From: an uncultured Saprospiraceae bacterium
Lineage (GTDB): Bacteria; Bacteroidota; Bacteroidia; Chitinophagales; Saprospiraceae
Assembly (NCBI GenBank): GCA_937973565.1
Contig: CALJKQ010000126.1
Span: 1 to 9,010 of the forward strand
Reading direction: 5' to 3'
DNA length: 9,010 bases
Part shown: positions 1-6,625 of the stretch, piece by piece
How the letters are laid out: every line of letters begins with the position of its first letter
Position numbering within the stretch: the first letter of the stretch is position 1
Notes under the pieces: model-generated
What the model was told of the DNA's origin: nothing
Databases searched by the model: none
What the model saw: the letters and a program-made list of their open reading frames with translations, nothing else
Made by a program: the position numbers and the translations under genes

Positions 1-1314
1 GACCTCGAAGACTTCAAGCCTACGGTAGATGGTCAATCTCCGCTCGCAAAGGCAACGGATTGGGTGAAATATGGAGAATTTACCAGAGAGACCGATACCA
101 TGCCCGGCTTTGCGGGTTCCAGCTGGTACTTCCTAAGATACATGGATGCCACCAACGACAGCGAATTTGCCTCAGCCGAAGCCCTTTCTTACTGGCAGGA
201 TGTAGACTTTTACATTGGGGGCGCAGAGCACGCTGTGGGACACCTGATGTACTCCCGGTTCTGGCATAAGTTTTTGTACGACAAAGGACTCGTTCCCGGC
301 AAAGAACCGTTCAAAAAACTGGTCAACCAGGGTATGATCCAGGGCGTTGTAGAATCCATCTACCTGTACAAAAGCCACGATGGCAGCCACCAGTTTTACA
401 GCGAAGACCTGGCCAAAGAAAACAGCGACAAAGAATTTGCCCTTATCCCCGTTCACGTTGATTTTGTAAGTGAATACGGCAGTCCAAGGAGTCACCTGAA
501 CAAAGCAGGAATGGCTCAGTTTTTGAATTGGAGACCCGATTATCAGGGCGCTATTTTCCATGTGGCGCAAGGTAGCTTTACCATAGATCAACTACCTGAA
601 GACGCGAGGTTGTACACCAAGTCTGAAGTTGGCAAAATGTCTAAAAGATATTTTAATGTGGTCAACCCCGATGACATGGTAGACAAATACGGCGCCGATT
701 GTTTCCGTATGTACGAAATGTTTTTAGGCCCCATCGAGCAATCCAAGCCGTGGGATACCAAGGGCATTGAAGGCGTATCGAAGTTTATCAAAAAGTTGTG
801 GCAGCTCATGCATAAGGGCGAAACCTTCCAGGTAGCCGACGAAAAGCCCACCAAAGAAGAACTTAAGGTGCTCCACACCGCCATCAAAAAAGTAAGCGGG
901 GATATCGAAATTCTCTCGCTCAATACATCCATACCCGCGTTTATGGTTTGTGTCAATGAACTCAAACGACTGGAATGCAACAAGAGAGAAATCATGGAAA
1001 GCCTTACCGCTTTGATCGCTCCGTTTGCGCCCTTTATAGCAGAGGAATTGTGGAACCGACTGGGTAAAACCGGCAGTGTCCACCACAGCCCATTTCCGGT
1101 ATGCGATGAGTCTTACCTGTTAGAGGACAACGTAGTGTATCCCGTATGCATCAATGGCAAACGAAAAGGAGAACTCACCTTTCCTGCCGCTGCTGATGCC
1201 AAAGCGCTGGAGACGATGGCACTTGAAAATGAATTTGTACAAAAGCTGCTCGAAGGGCAATCACCCAAAAAAGTGGTGGTAGTTCCCGGCAGAATGATCA
1301 ATTTTGTGATTTAA
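1..1314 (+). CDS. leuS: Leucyl-tRNA synthetase, C-terminal part (5' end outside window)
   Basis: This class I aminoacyl-tRNA synthetase charges tRNA-Leu with leucine in the cytoplasm. The frame is open from base 1 and supplies 437 residues before TAA, about half of a bacterial LeuRS, so the HIGH motif and most of the editing domain lie upstream. Visible landmarks are the PGFAGSSWYFLRYMD block of the catalytic domain (near bases 100-147), the YIGGAEHAVGHLMYSRFW block (about 211-264), and the signature loop KMSKR at 634-648 followed by NVVNPDDMVDKYGAD. The anticodon-binding helical domain follows (FMVCVNELKRLE, then LIAPFAPFIAEELW), and the short C-terminal tRNA-binding domain ends in VVVVPGRMINFVI. 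The last loop residue is Arg rather than the textbook Ser of KMSKS. The GTG at 64 is only an internal codon, not the start. The next gene begins 15 nt downstream, so the two may share a transcript. Confidence 0.97.
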   Translation, partial: DLEDFKPTVDGQSPLAKATDWVKYGEFTRETDTMPGFAGSSWYFLRYMDATNDSEFASAEALSYWQDVDFYIGGAEHAVGHLMYSRFWHKFLYDKGLVPGKEPFKKLVNQGMIQGVVESIYLYKSHDGSHQFYSEDLAKENSDKEFALIPVHVDFVSEYGSPRSHLNKAGMAQFLNWRPDYQGAIFHVAQGSFTIDQLPEDARLYTKSEVGKMSKRYFNVVNPDDMVDKYGADCFRMYEMFLGPIEQSKPWDTKGIEGVSKFIKKLWQLMHKGETFQVADEKPTKEELKVLHTAIKKVSGDIEILSLNTSIPAFMVCVNELKRLECNKREIMESLTALIAPFAPFIAEELWNRLGKTGSVHHSPFPVCDESYLLEDNVVYPVCINGKRKGELTFPAAADAKALETMALENEFVQKLLEGQSPKKVVVVPGRMINFVI

Positions 1315-1329
1315 ACCGAAGTAAACTTC

Positions 1330-2238
1330 ATGCAAAATAACAAACCCAGCTTATTGGTCCTGGCCGCCGGAATGGGCAGCAGGTACGGCAGTCTCAAACA
1401 AATGGACGCCTTTGGTCCCAACGGTGAGTCTATCATCGATTATTCCATCTACGATGCCATAGAAGCCGGCTTTGGTAAGGTGGTCTTTGTGGTGAGGGAG
1501 TACTTTCTCGAAGAATTCAAAGCCATGTTTGATGAACGCTTTGGACACAAAATCGAACTCTGTTATGTAACCCAGGAATTGACATCGATCCCCGATGGAC
1601 TGGTATTCAACCCTGAGAGACAGAAACCCTGGGGTACGGCTCATGCTGTATATGTGGCCTATGAAGCCATTCAGGAGCCTTTTGCCGTAATCAATGCCGA
1701 TGACTTTTACGGCAGGGATGCGTATAAAGTGCTTTACAACTTCCTTACCCATGACGATGGACCCAACTATTGTGTGGTCTCCTATTACCTGGAAAATACC
1801 TTGTCTGAACATGGCACGGTCAACCGGGGCGTATGTACCGCCGATGAAGAAGGTTACCTCATGCACGTTGAAGAATGCACCAAAATTGAAAAGGATGAAA
1901 ATGGCACCATCACGTATCCTTCAGAAGATGGACCGCGTGTATTGCAACCCAACACCCTTGTTTCGATGAACATGTGGGGCTTCAAACCCAATTACTTTAC
2001 GTATGCTGAAAAGCAGCTGAGCAACTTTATCATTGAAAAAGGCCACGAACTGAAGTCGGAATTTTACATACCCAGCATGGTCGATAAGCTCATCCACGAC
2101 GGTGAATTGAAAGTCAACGTATTGAAGACCACCAGCTCTTGGTTTGGCGTTACCTACCCCGAAGACAAAGCCGCGGTGCAGGAACAGTTGAAAGTTCTGA
2201 TTGACAGTGGCGCTTATCCACAAAACATCTGGGAATAA
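1330..2238 (+). CDS. Sugar-phosphate nucleotidyltransferase-like protein (GT-A fold)
   Basis: The 302-residue protein belongs to the NTP_transferase group, which joins a nucleoside triphosphate and a sugar phosphate to give an NDP-sugar and pyrophosphate. The N-terminal Rossmann strand runs into the nucleotide-binding loop LAAGMGSRYGSLKQ (residues 11-24), the family's GxGxR signature with its downstream Lys. KPWGTAHAV (99-107) matches the second nucleotide-contact loop, and INADDFYG (121-128) carries the acidic metal-binding pair. After the catalytic domain, LVSMNMWGF fits the sugar-binding half. Residue identity does not reveal which sugar or nucleotide is used; UTP/glucose-1-phosphate-like or an uncharacterised Bacteroidota subgroup are the main options. 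The ATG at 1330 lies 15 nt after the leuS stop and gives a normal N-terminus just before the first strand. Its stop is one base before the next start, so it is probably in one operon with the DUF2905 gene. Confidence 0.85.
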   Translation: MQNNKPSLLVLAAGMGSRYGSLKQMDAFGPNGESIIDYSIYDAIEAGFGKVVFVVREYFLEEFKAMFDERFGHKIELCYVTQELTSIPDGLVFNPERQKPWGTAHAVYVAYEAIQEPFAVINADDFYGRDAYKVLYNFLTHDDGPNYCVVSYYLENTLSEHGTVNRGVCTADEEGYLMHVEECTKIEKDENGTITYPSEDGPRVLQPNTLVSMNMWGFKPNYFTYAEKQLSNFIIEKGHELKSEFYIPSMVDKLIHDGELKVNVLKTTSSWFGVTYPEDKAAVQEQLKVLIDSGAYPQNIWE

Positions 2239-2239
2239 G

Positions 2240-2473
2240 ATGACAGAAACGGGAAAGTGGCTGATCGCAGTTGGCTTTTTGGTGGTTATCACAGGATTGA
2301 TTCTCTATTTTTTTGGCAGTCAACTCCGATGGATCGGCCACCTTCCCGGTGATATTAAAATCGAAAAAGAAAATTTCCGGTTTTACTTTCCACTGACCAC
2401 CATGATTCTGTTTTCATTGGTGGTCAATTTGGTTATCAGGTTGGTCCGCTGGTTGGCACCTTATTTTTCTTAA
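2240..2473 (+). CDS. DUF2905 family small membrane protein
   Basis: This 77-residue protein has two predicted membrane helices (about residues 7-25 and 52-69) joined by a short loop containing GHLPGDIKIEKENFRFYFPL. The PGDI...FYFPL pattern between two helices is the hallmark of the DUF2905 family, whose function is unknown to me. The start is ATG at 2240, one base after the TAA of the nucleotidyltransferase gene; the frame is open further upstream, but that would put the start inside the preceding gene and add residues the family does not have. The gene is probably translated by coupling. Its TAA shares the palindrome TTAA (2470-2473) with the stop of the convergent gene, so the two reading frames overlap by four bases and no terminator fits between them. 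Confidence 0.85.
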   Translation: MTETGKWLIAVGFLVVITGLILYFFGSQLRWIGHLPGDIKIEKENFRFYFPLTTMILFSLVVNLVIRLVRWLAPYFS

Positions 2474-3519
2474 TACCTAAGCACCGCTACCAAACCGGGA
2501 AGAGTGCCCAGCGCATCGGCTTCCATGATCACCACTTCCCCTTTATGATCGTACACATCACACAATAATTCGTTGATGTCGTAATCGCGGTTATGGTAAT
2601 TTTGTTCCATCAACAAGGTGCGAATTCTGCCTTCTCTGGCGGCTTTTACAATTTCCCTGATATCCTGCATACCTTTTCCAAAGCCAATGGCTTCTTTAAA
2701 ATCGGCTACCCTTTTTTGATTCATTTGAGCCAAATGATCTACCATGTAGGGAAAACACATCTCGCCCAACTCTCCTTCGGATTTGTGGGTATAGTTGCCA
2801 TGGATCCTGGCGATAATACGATCCTTGTGCTGGGTAACCTGATCAAACATACCCAATTCCTCTACCGGGGCCGCCACAATGATAGGACTGTTATCGGAGC
2901 TTTCCTGGTGCAGGTGTTTATCGATCACTTTGAAATAATCGTGAAGACGAATTTCTTCCATGATTGATTTATCCTTTTCAAAGCCCTTTACATTGGCTTG
3001 CGGGGCATAAGAAGATGCTCTTCCCGGCTTGGCGTATTCATGGGTGTCTTCATATACATCCGGAAAGTCTGCATTGTGTACCTCAGCCAGTCGGTTGAGT
3101 TGACCGGAAAACAAGCTTACCTTTTTTTCACTCAACAAAAGAAGATGGTAGGGCTGAGATAGACCCAGTAAGTAAGCCAGCTCACTCCATGCAAACTCAT
3201 CGTCAATGACAATTTTTTCCTCTACCTCAAAGGGGAATAAAACTTTTACAGATTGAGTCGCAGAAACATAAAGTCCCAATCCTTTGTCATTGTGCAGGTA
3301 ATCGATTTGGGCGGTTAAGGCATCTATCTTTTCCCACAGGGCTGTGTACTCTGCGGTGTGGGTATACAGTGCCAGTTTTTCTTTGGCCTTGTGTACTACA
3401 TTTTTGATTTCAATTTTATCATTGCGTCGCTCCCTCGAAACTTCGTGGGTAGGTACGATGATGCTAATGCAAGTCTCGCCTCTGGTGCGCAGCAATTGTT
3501 GGAAAATGTCAGTATTCAT
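2470..3519 (-). CDS. eRF1/Pelota-like protein of the bacterial baeRF group, candidate ribosome-associated factor
   Basis: The 349-residue protein resembles the bacterial proteins related to archaeal/eukaryotic release factor eRF1 (baeRF families), some of which, such as Balon of Psychrobacter, bind the ribosomal A site during dormancy. Points seen: an N-terminal region opening with CISIIVPTHEVSRERRNDKIEIKN and a helix, the segment KVLFPFEVEEKIVIDDEFAWSELAYLL, then a strand-rich domain beginning YHLLLLSEKKVSLFSGQLNRL, and a C-terminal domain with SPIIVAAPVEELGMFDQV and RIRTLLMEQN. No GGQ tripeptide is present, so a classical peptide-release role is unlikely; hibernation or rescue is an inference. 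ATG at 3519 is the natural start. A weak -7-like box (one mismatch to TAnnTTTG on the minus strand, plus-strand positions 3542-3549) lies about 22 nt upstream, but I see no -33 partner. The subfamily (perhaps family 3) is uncertain. Confidence 0.65.
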   Translation of the reverse strand: MNTDIFQQLLRTRGETCISIIVPTHEVSRERRNDKIEIKNVVHKAKEKLALYTHTAEYTALWEKIDALTAQIDYLHNDKGLGLYVSATQSVKVLFPFEVEEKIVIDDEFAWSELAYLLGLSQPYHLLLLSEKKVSLFSGQLNRLAEVHNADFPDVYEDTHEYAKPGRASSYAPQANVKGFEKDKSIMEEIRLHDYFKVIDKHLHQESSDNSPIIVAAPVEELGMFDQVTQHKDRIIARIHGNYTHKSEGELGEMCFPYMVDHLAQMNQKRVADFKEAIGFGKGMQDIREIVKAAREGRIRTLLMEQNYHNRDYDINELLCDVYDHKGEVVIMEADALGTLPGLVAVLRY

Positions 3520-3734
3520 AATGTTAGATTTAGAATGAATTCAAAGCCACATTTTGTGTCTTTGTTGATATTGTAAATTAATTCCTATTCACCCAAAATG
3601 CCATGATTGTAGGATGGCTTCGGCATGATTAAGATCAGAAAACATATATTTCATAACAACAAATAATAATATTTTTACATTTGTAATCACCTGATTATCT
3701 GATACTTTATTTTGTACCCTGTTCTGTGATTTCC

Positions 3735-3764
3735 TTTTGAATTGCCAAAAAATGTTTATCTTTG
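3735..3764 (+). promoter_or_regulatory. Bacteroidota-type promoter for tRNA-Arg
   Basis: The -7 element TATCTTTG (3757-3764) matches the Bacteroidota consensus TAnnTTTG exactly. A -33 element TTTTG (3735-3739) precedes it with a 17-nt spacer. Transcription would start around 3769-3772, a few bases before the mature tRNA 5' end at 3778. Confidence 0.75.
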
Positions 3765-3777
3765 CACTCCCTGACAC

Positions 3778-3849
3778 GACCTCGTAGTTCAAGGGATAGA
3801 ATAGAAGTTTCCTAAACTTTTGATCCAGGTTCGAGTCCTGGCGAGGTCA
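3778..3849 (+). tRNA. tRNA-Arg, anticodon CCU (CCT in DNA)
   Basis: A full cloverleaf can be drawn: acceptor stem GACCTCG (3778-3784) with CGAGGTC (3842-3848) and discriminator A at 3849; D stem GTTC (3787-3790) with GAAT (3799-3802); anticodon stem GAAGT (3804-3808) with ACTTT (3816-3820), one G-U pair; loop TTCCTAA with anticodon CCT at 3811-3813; a four-base variable loop; T stem CCAGG (3825-3829) with CCTGG (3837-3841) enclosing TTCGAGT. The CCU anticodon reads the rare arginine codon AGG. CCA is not encoded (the next bases are CTT), so it would be added by CCA-adding enzyme. The tRNA sits 25 nt before the DUF2188 gene with no terminator between, which suggests a shared primary transcript. 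Confidence 0.96.
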
Positions 3850-3874
3850 CTTTCCCTTCCAAATTTCACGCATC

Positions 3875-4153
3875 ATGGCAGCAAAAGATTTTTTATCCGG
3901 CTTATTCCAGAAAATTCTGGCTGTATTGTTTAGAAACCTCAAAAAAAACATTGCAGGTCCCACCCACGTCCAACACGTAGTCCCCTACCAAGACGCCTGG
4001 GCCATCCGCGCCGAAGGCAGCGACAAAATCACCGAAGTTTTCGACACCCAGGACCAAGCCATCGAACGCGCCAAAGACATCGCCTACAATTACCGTTCAG
4101 CCGTTGTCATCCACCGCCAAGACGGTTCGATCAGGGACAGGGTCAATTATTAA
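3875..4153 (+). CDS. DUF2188 domain protein
   Basis: The 92-residue product has an N-terminal segment of about 30 residues (hydrophobic stretch FLSGLFQKILAVLF followed by basic RNLKKN) and then a DUF2188 domain (about 32-91). The domain shows the family pattern: HVVPYQDAWAIRAEGSDK, then F.TQDQAIERAKDIAYN, then VVIHRQDGSIRDRVNY. Its role is not known to me; members are small, soluble and often stress-associated by annotation only. The amphipathic N-terminus is an addition to the bare domain and could be a membrane contact or a helix for oligomerisation. Third codon positions are rich in C, unlike the AT-rich genes downstream, so it belongs compositionally with the housekeeping side. It lacks a clear Shine-Dalgarno sequence. 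It starts 25 nt after the tRNA and most likely uses the tRNA promoter. Confidence 0.85.
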   Translation: MAAKDFLSGLFQKILAVLFRNLKKNIAGPTHVQHVVPYQDAWAIRAEGSDKITEVFDTQDQAIERAKDIAYNYRSAVVIHRQDGSIRDRVNY

Positions 4154-4181
4154 CCCCTATACCCATTTTGAAACACCTGTG

Positions 4182-4209
4182 GTGGCGACGCAAAATTTTG
4201 CGTCGCTAC
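4182..4209. repeat. Perfect 22-bp palindrome, REP-like
   Basis: The core at 4185-4206 is a perfect palindrome with arm GCGACGCAAAA and its exact complement, and three more pairs (one G-T) extend it to 4182-4209. The outer ends approach GTAGCGACGC...GCGTCGCTAC, which resembles the dispersed GTAGAGACGC-type palindromes that I recall from Bacteroidota and cyanobacterial intergenic regions. It sits 31 nt after the DUF2188 stop and 51 nt before the next ATG. There is no T-run right after it, so it is not a standard intrinsic terminator. Confidence 0.75.
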
Positions 4210-4224
4210 ATGCTACCATTTTAT

Positions 4225-4237
4225 AGGCCGAAGGCCT
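4225..4237. repeat. Small GC hairpin AGGCC-GAA-GGCCT
   Basis: A five-base-pair stem with a GAA loop lies 15 nt after the larger palindrome. Together they make a two-hairpin module in the spacer, consistent with a REP-type element or a processing/attenuation structure; no T-run follows. Confidence 0.45.
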
Positions 4238-4260
4238 TTAACGTAAATAAAACCCAAAAA

Positions 4261-4578
4261 ATGAAAACAATCAAATTCATTTTTGTAATACTTGCCCCCA
4301 TCGTGATAATAGCATACACACTGCCCTTCATCGACCACTACCTCAATCCCACGCCCGTATAACATTATCAATCCACAGATGGAAAATTTTCATTTACCTG
4401 CTACCCCTCCAAGGGCAGAGACATAGCCACCATGGAGCAAACCAAGCAGGCATACGAAAAGGAACACAAAGTCCGACTGACCCTATGCAGAAAATTTAAA
4501 ATGAAGCCCCTGCATTTTTGGGAATGGTACGAATACCTGAATAGCCCCTATTATAAAAACTATGGTTATTGCGAGTGA
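4261..4578 (+). pseudogene. Small membrane-anchored or exported protein gene broken by an in-frame TAA
   Basis: From ATG 4261 the frame encodes 33 residues beginning MKTIKFIFVILAPIVIIAYT, a hydrophobic signal peptide or membrane anchor, and then meets TAA at 4360-4362. The same frame continues without another stop for 71 codons to TGA at 4576-4578: HYQSTDGKFSFTCYPSKG... to ...PLHFWEWYEYLNSPYYKNYG YCE. This downstream part has a convincing protein character (aromatic-rich, DGKFSFTC block) and needs no frame change, so a single base substitution (for example from TAT, CAA or AAA) would explain the break. The whole frame would be 105 residues including the interrupted codon. The next possible restart is ATG 4432, leaving only 48 residues. 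I do not recognise the family. Alternatives are a sequencing error, a truncated functional 33-residue peptide, or stop readthrough. An open frame reaches upstream to a TTG at 4168, but it crosses the palindrome and is unlikely to be the start. Confidence 0.6.
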
Positions 4579-5289
4579 TTAATTACTTTTTTGTGTAGGC
4601 TCGTAAACTTGCAAGACGGTCTCTTCCCTATCCATCTAGATTTGGAAATCAGCTGTCGGTTTTCACTACACCTAAACCTCTATGGATAGACAAAGCGAGA
4701 AAATTCAATATAAAAAACCTGTGGGAACTCAATTTTGGCTAGAATTATCAGATTTTATACCCACCCATATTTCACAACAAATAAATACCGAACCTAGAAA
4801 CAAAAAAATTATATTTGGCACAAACCAAAAATAATTCAAATTCTCAATATAATATTCTGTCTAAAAACACTCGACAAAATAACATCCTAAAATGATTATA
4901 TATTAAATGATATCTACTAAATTTACAGAGTTAAAAGTACTAAAATGAATAAGCCCCCGCTCAGCCTTTTGATCTCGTATCTAAGTAACAAGCTTATAAA
5001 TAAAATATCTGTCTTGAAACCGGTAGGGATTTCGTATATCATGAAAAAACTGCTAATAGACATTTATAAACGTTTAAATACGAAAGTTACTAAGCGAGTA
5101 ATAAACGTTTTAAAACGTGTACAGACATTTGATGTAATTAATAATCAGAAGATTGTGAATTTAACGGGGTTGCGCCTATCGGGGAGTTGCGGATATATAT
5201 AGTTGGTGGAAATGGCAAAACGACACTGCAACCATCAGCCGACAGGCATAAACTTGATAACTTTTGGACACTTAACCCGACATTTTGAG
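4579..5289. other. AT-rich gene-poor stretch, probable island boundary
   Basis: About 700 bases hold no gene I can support. The first 100 bases have mixed composition and an inverted repeat CTATCCAT (4628-4635) / ATGGATAG (4682-4689). From about 4700 to 5160 the sequence becomes very AT-rich. Within it are two identical 10-mers ATAAACGTTT (5066-5075 and 5101-5110), the second overlapping a 14-bp palindrome. At 5165-5192 a short GC-rich block contains near-duplicate units CGGGGTTGCG and CGGGGAGTTGCGG. An 85-codon frame at 4945-5202 has weak protein character and is not called. Three CTAG sites fall at 4636, 4739 and 4794. Confidence 0.6.
5066..5118. repeat. Twin ATAAACGTTT repeats with a 14-bp palindrome
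   Basis: ATAAACGTTT occurs at 5066-5075 and 5101-5110, start-to-start 35 nt, each containing the 8-bp palindrome AAACGTTT. The second copy runs into the perfect palindrome ACGTTTTAAAACGT (5105-5118). Paired palindromic sites some 200 bases before an operon could be protein-binding sites, but AT-rich DNA produces such patterns readily. Confidence 0.4.
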
Positions 5290-5297
5290 TAAATTTG
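5262..5297 (+). promoter_or_regulatory. Candidate promoter of the restriction-modification operon
   Basis: TAAATTTG at 5290-5297 matches the Bacteroidota -7 consensus TAnnTTTG, with TTTTG at 5262-5266 as a possible -33 element across a 23-nt spacer, the long end of the usual range. Transcription would begin near 5303, leaving a leader of only about 25 nt before the TTG start at 5327. Confidence 0.5.
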
Positions 5298-5326
5298 ACC
5301 GAGACAAAAATTTAATATAAGACGAC

Positions 5327-6625
5327 TTGAAAACTCATCATAAAATAATAAACGGAGACAGCAGACAAATGACTGAATTACCTGACAATTCGCTGCATTT
5401 GGCTATTACTTCACCACCTTATTGGCAGTTAAAAGACTACGGAACGGACAACCAAATCGGTTTTCACGACAGTTATGAAAATTACATTAACAACCTTAAT
5501 TTGGTTTGGAAAGAGTGCTACCGTACTCTTCACAACGGTTGCAGGTTGTGTGTAAACATTGGCGACCAATTTGCCCGAGCTGTTTATTACGGACGTTACA
5601 AGGTCATTCCTATTCGTGAAGAAATTATCAAGTTTTGTGAAAACATAGGGTTTGACTATATGGGTGCAATCATTTGGCAAAAGGTGACGACTTCCAACAC
5701 AACAGGCGGTGGTGTTCAAATGGGTTCATATCCCTTTCCAAGAAACGGAATTTTGAAATTGGATTATGAATTTATTCTTGTTTTCAAAAAATTAGGTGAC
5801 AGTCCGAAACCAACAAAAGAACAGAAGGAACTTTCAAAAATGACTTCAGAAGAATGGAACACTTTTTTTGCAGGACATTGGAATTTTGCAGGTGCAAGAC
5901 AAAGCGGACATATTGCAATGTTTCCCGAAGAATTGCCAAGACGACTAATCAAAATGTTTTCGTTTGTTGGCGAAACTGTTCTTGACCCATTCGCTGGAAG
6001 TGGAACAACTGCATTGGCAGCAAAAAATACAGATAGAAATTCAGTTGGTTTTGAAATCAATCCTGAATTTATTCCAATCATCAAAGAAAAATTGGAAGTT
6101 CATCAGAAAGACCTGCTCGGAACGACTTACGAGTTTTCAAAACAAAAATTATTGACAACCGACTTTGAAAAGGAAATTCAAAAACTGCCATACATTTTCA
6201 AAGACCCGCACACACTTGACAAGAAAATTGATGTAAAGAAACTTCAATTCGGCTCTAAAATTGACAAGGACAGTTCAACAAAAAGAGAAGAACTTTTTAC
6301 AGTTAAGGAAGTTATCAGCCCTGAAAAAATTCGTTTAAGTAACGACTTGACGGTAAAACTTATTGGAGTTAAAGAAGACCCGATAGTTAACGGCAAAGCA
6401 ACATCATTCTTGATTGAAAAAACCAAAGGGAAGCGAGTGTTTTTAAAATACGATACCGTAAAACACGACAGCGAAAACAACTTGCTTTGCTATCTGTACC
6501 TAGAAAACAAAACATTTATCAATGCTCATTTAATCAAAAGTGGTTTAGTGCAAGTGGACAGCGATATTGACTTCAAATACAAAGATAAATTTTTAAACCT
6601 TTTTGAATTAAGTAATGGCAAATAG
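5327..6625 (+). CDS. Type II DNA methyltransferase (N4-cytosine/N6-adenine class) with C-terminal SNase-like domain
   Basis: The 432-residue enzyme would transfer a methyl group from S-adenosylmethionine to an exocyclic amino group in its target and protect host DNA. The catalytic motif TSPPYW (28-33) precedes the AdoMet-binding motif DPFAGSGTT (220-228), the beta-class order; TSPPYW favours N4-cytosine methylation. GFEINPEFIPI (241-251) follows as the next motif, and HIAMFPEELPRRLIKMF (195-211) matches the usual segment before motif I. Residues about 325-427 form a second domain resembling staphylococcal nuclease (VKLIGVKED, FLIEKTKGKRVFLKYD, LLCYLYLENKTFINAHLIKSG), but the expected catalytic arginines and glutamate look replaced. 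The start is TTG at 5327: an in-frame TAA at 5318 blocks anything longer, and the first ATG (residue 15) would cut off the NGDS strand. GC content is lower than in the leuS region. It overlaps the next gene by 11 nt. Confidence 0.9.
   Translation: MKTHHKIINGDSRQMTELPDNSLHLAITSPPYWQLKDYGTDNQIGFHDSYENYINNLNLVWKECYRTLHNGCRLCVNIGDQFARAVYYGRYKVIPIREEIIKFCENIGFDYMGAIIWQKVTTSNTTGGGVQMGSYPFPRNGILKLDYEFILVFKKLGDSPKPTKEQKELSKMTSEEWNTFFAGHWNFAGARQSGHIAMFPEELPRRLIKMFSFVGETVLDPFAGSGTTALAAKNTDRNSVGFEINPEFIPIIKEKLEVHQKDLLGTTYEFSKQKLLTTDFEKEIQKLPYIFKDPHTLDKKIDVKKLQFGSKIDKDSSTKREELFTVKEVISPEKIRLSNDLTVKLIGVKEDPIVNGKATSFLIEKTKGKRVFLKYDTVKHDSENNLLCYLYLENKTFINAHLIKSGLVQVDSDIDFKYKDKFLNLFELSNGK

Noticed and set aside
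3589..3792. Minus-strand frame of 67 codons
   Set aside because: It runs antisense through the tRNA promoter and the tRNA 5' end and has no protein-like features.
3842..3849. tRNA 3' end as an attachment site for an integrated element
   Set aside because: I found no second copy of the tRNA 3' sequence downstream in the window and no integrase gene, so an att pair cannot be supported here.
4168..4260. TTG-initiated N-terminal extension of the interrupted small gene
   Set aside because: The extension would translate through the palindrome and the GGCC hairpin, while ATG 4261 opens directly with a signal/anchor sequence.
4810..4817. TATATTTG, a match to the -7 promoter consensus
   Set aside because: No -33 TTG lies at a suitable distance and no supported gene follows; in such AT-rich DNA the match is expected by chance.
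4945..5202. 85-codon open frame starting with ATG
   Set aside because: The sequence is AT-rich and lysine/isoleucine-heavy as chance frames are, contains the repeat and palindrome block, shows no domain, and ends in the GC-rich duplicate units; no promoter pair fits.
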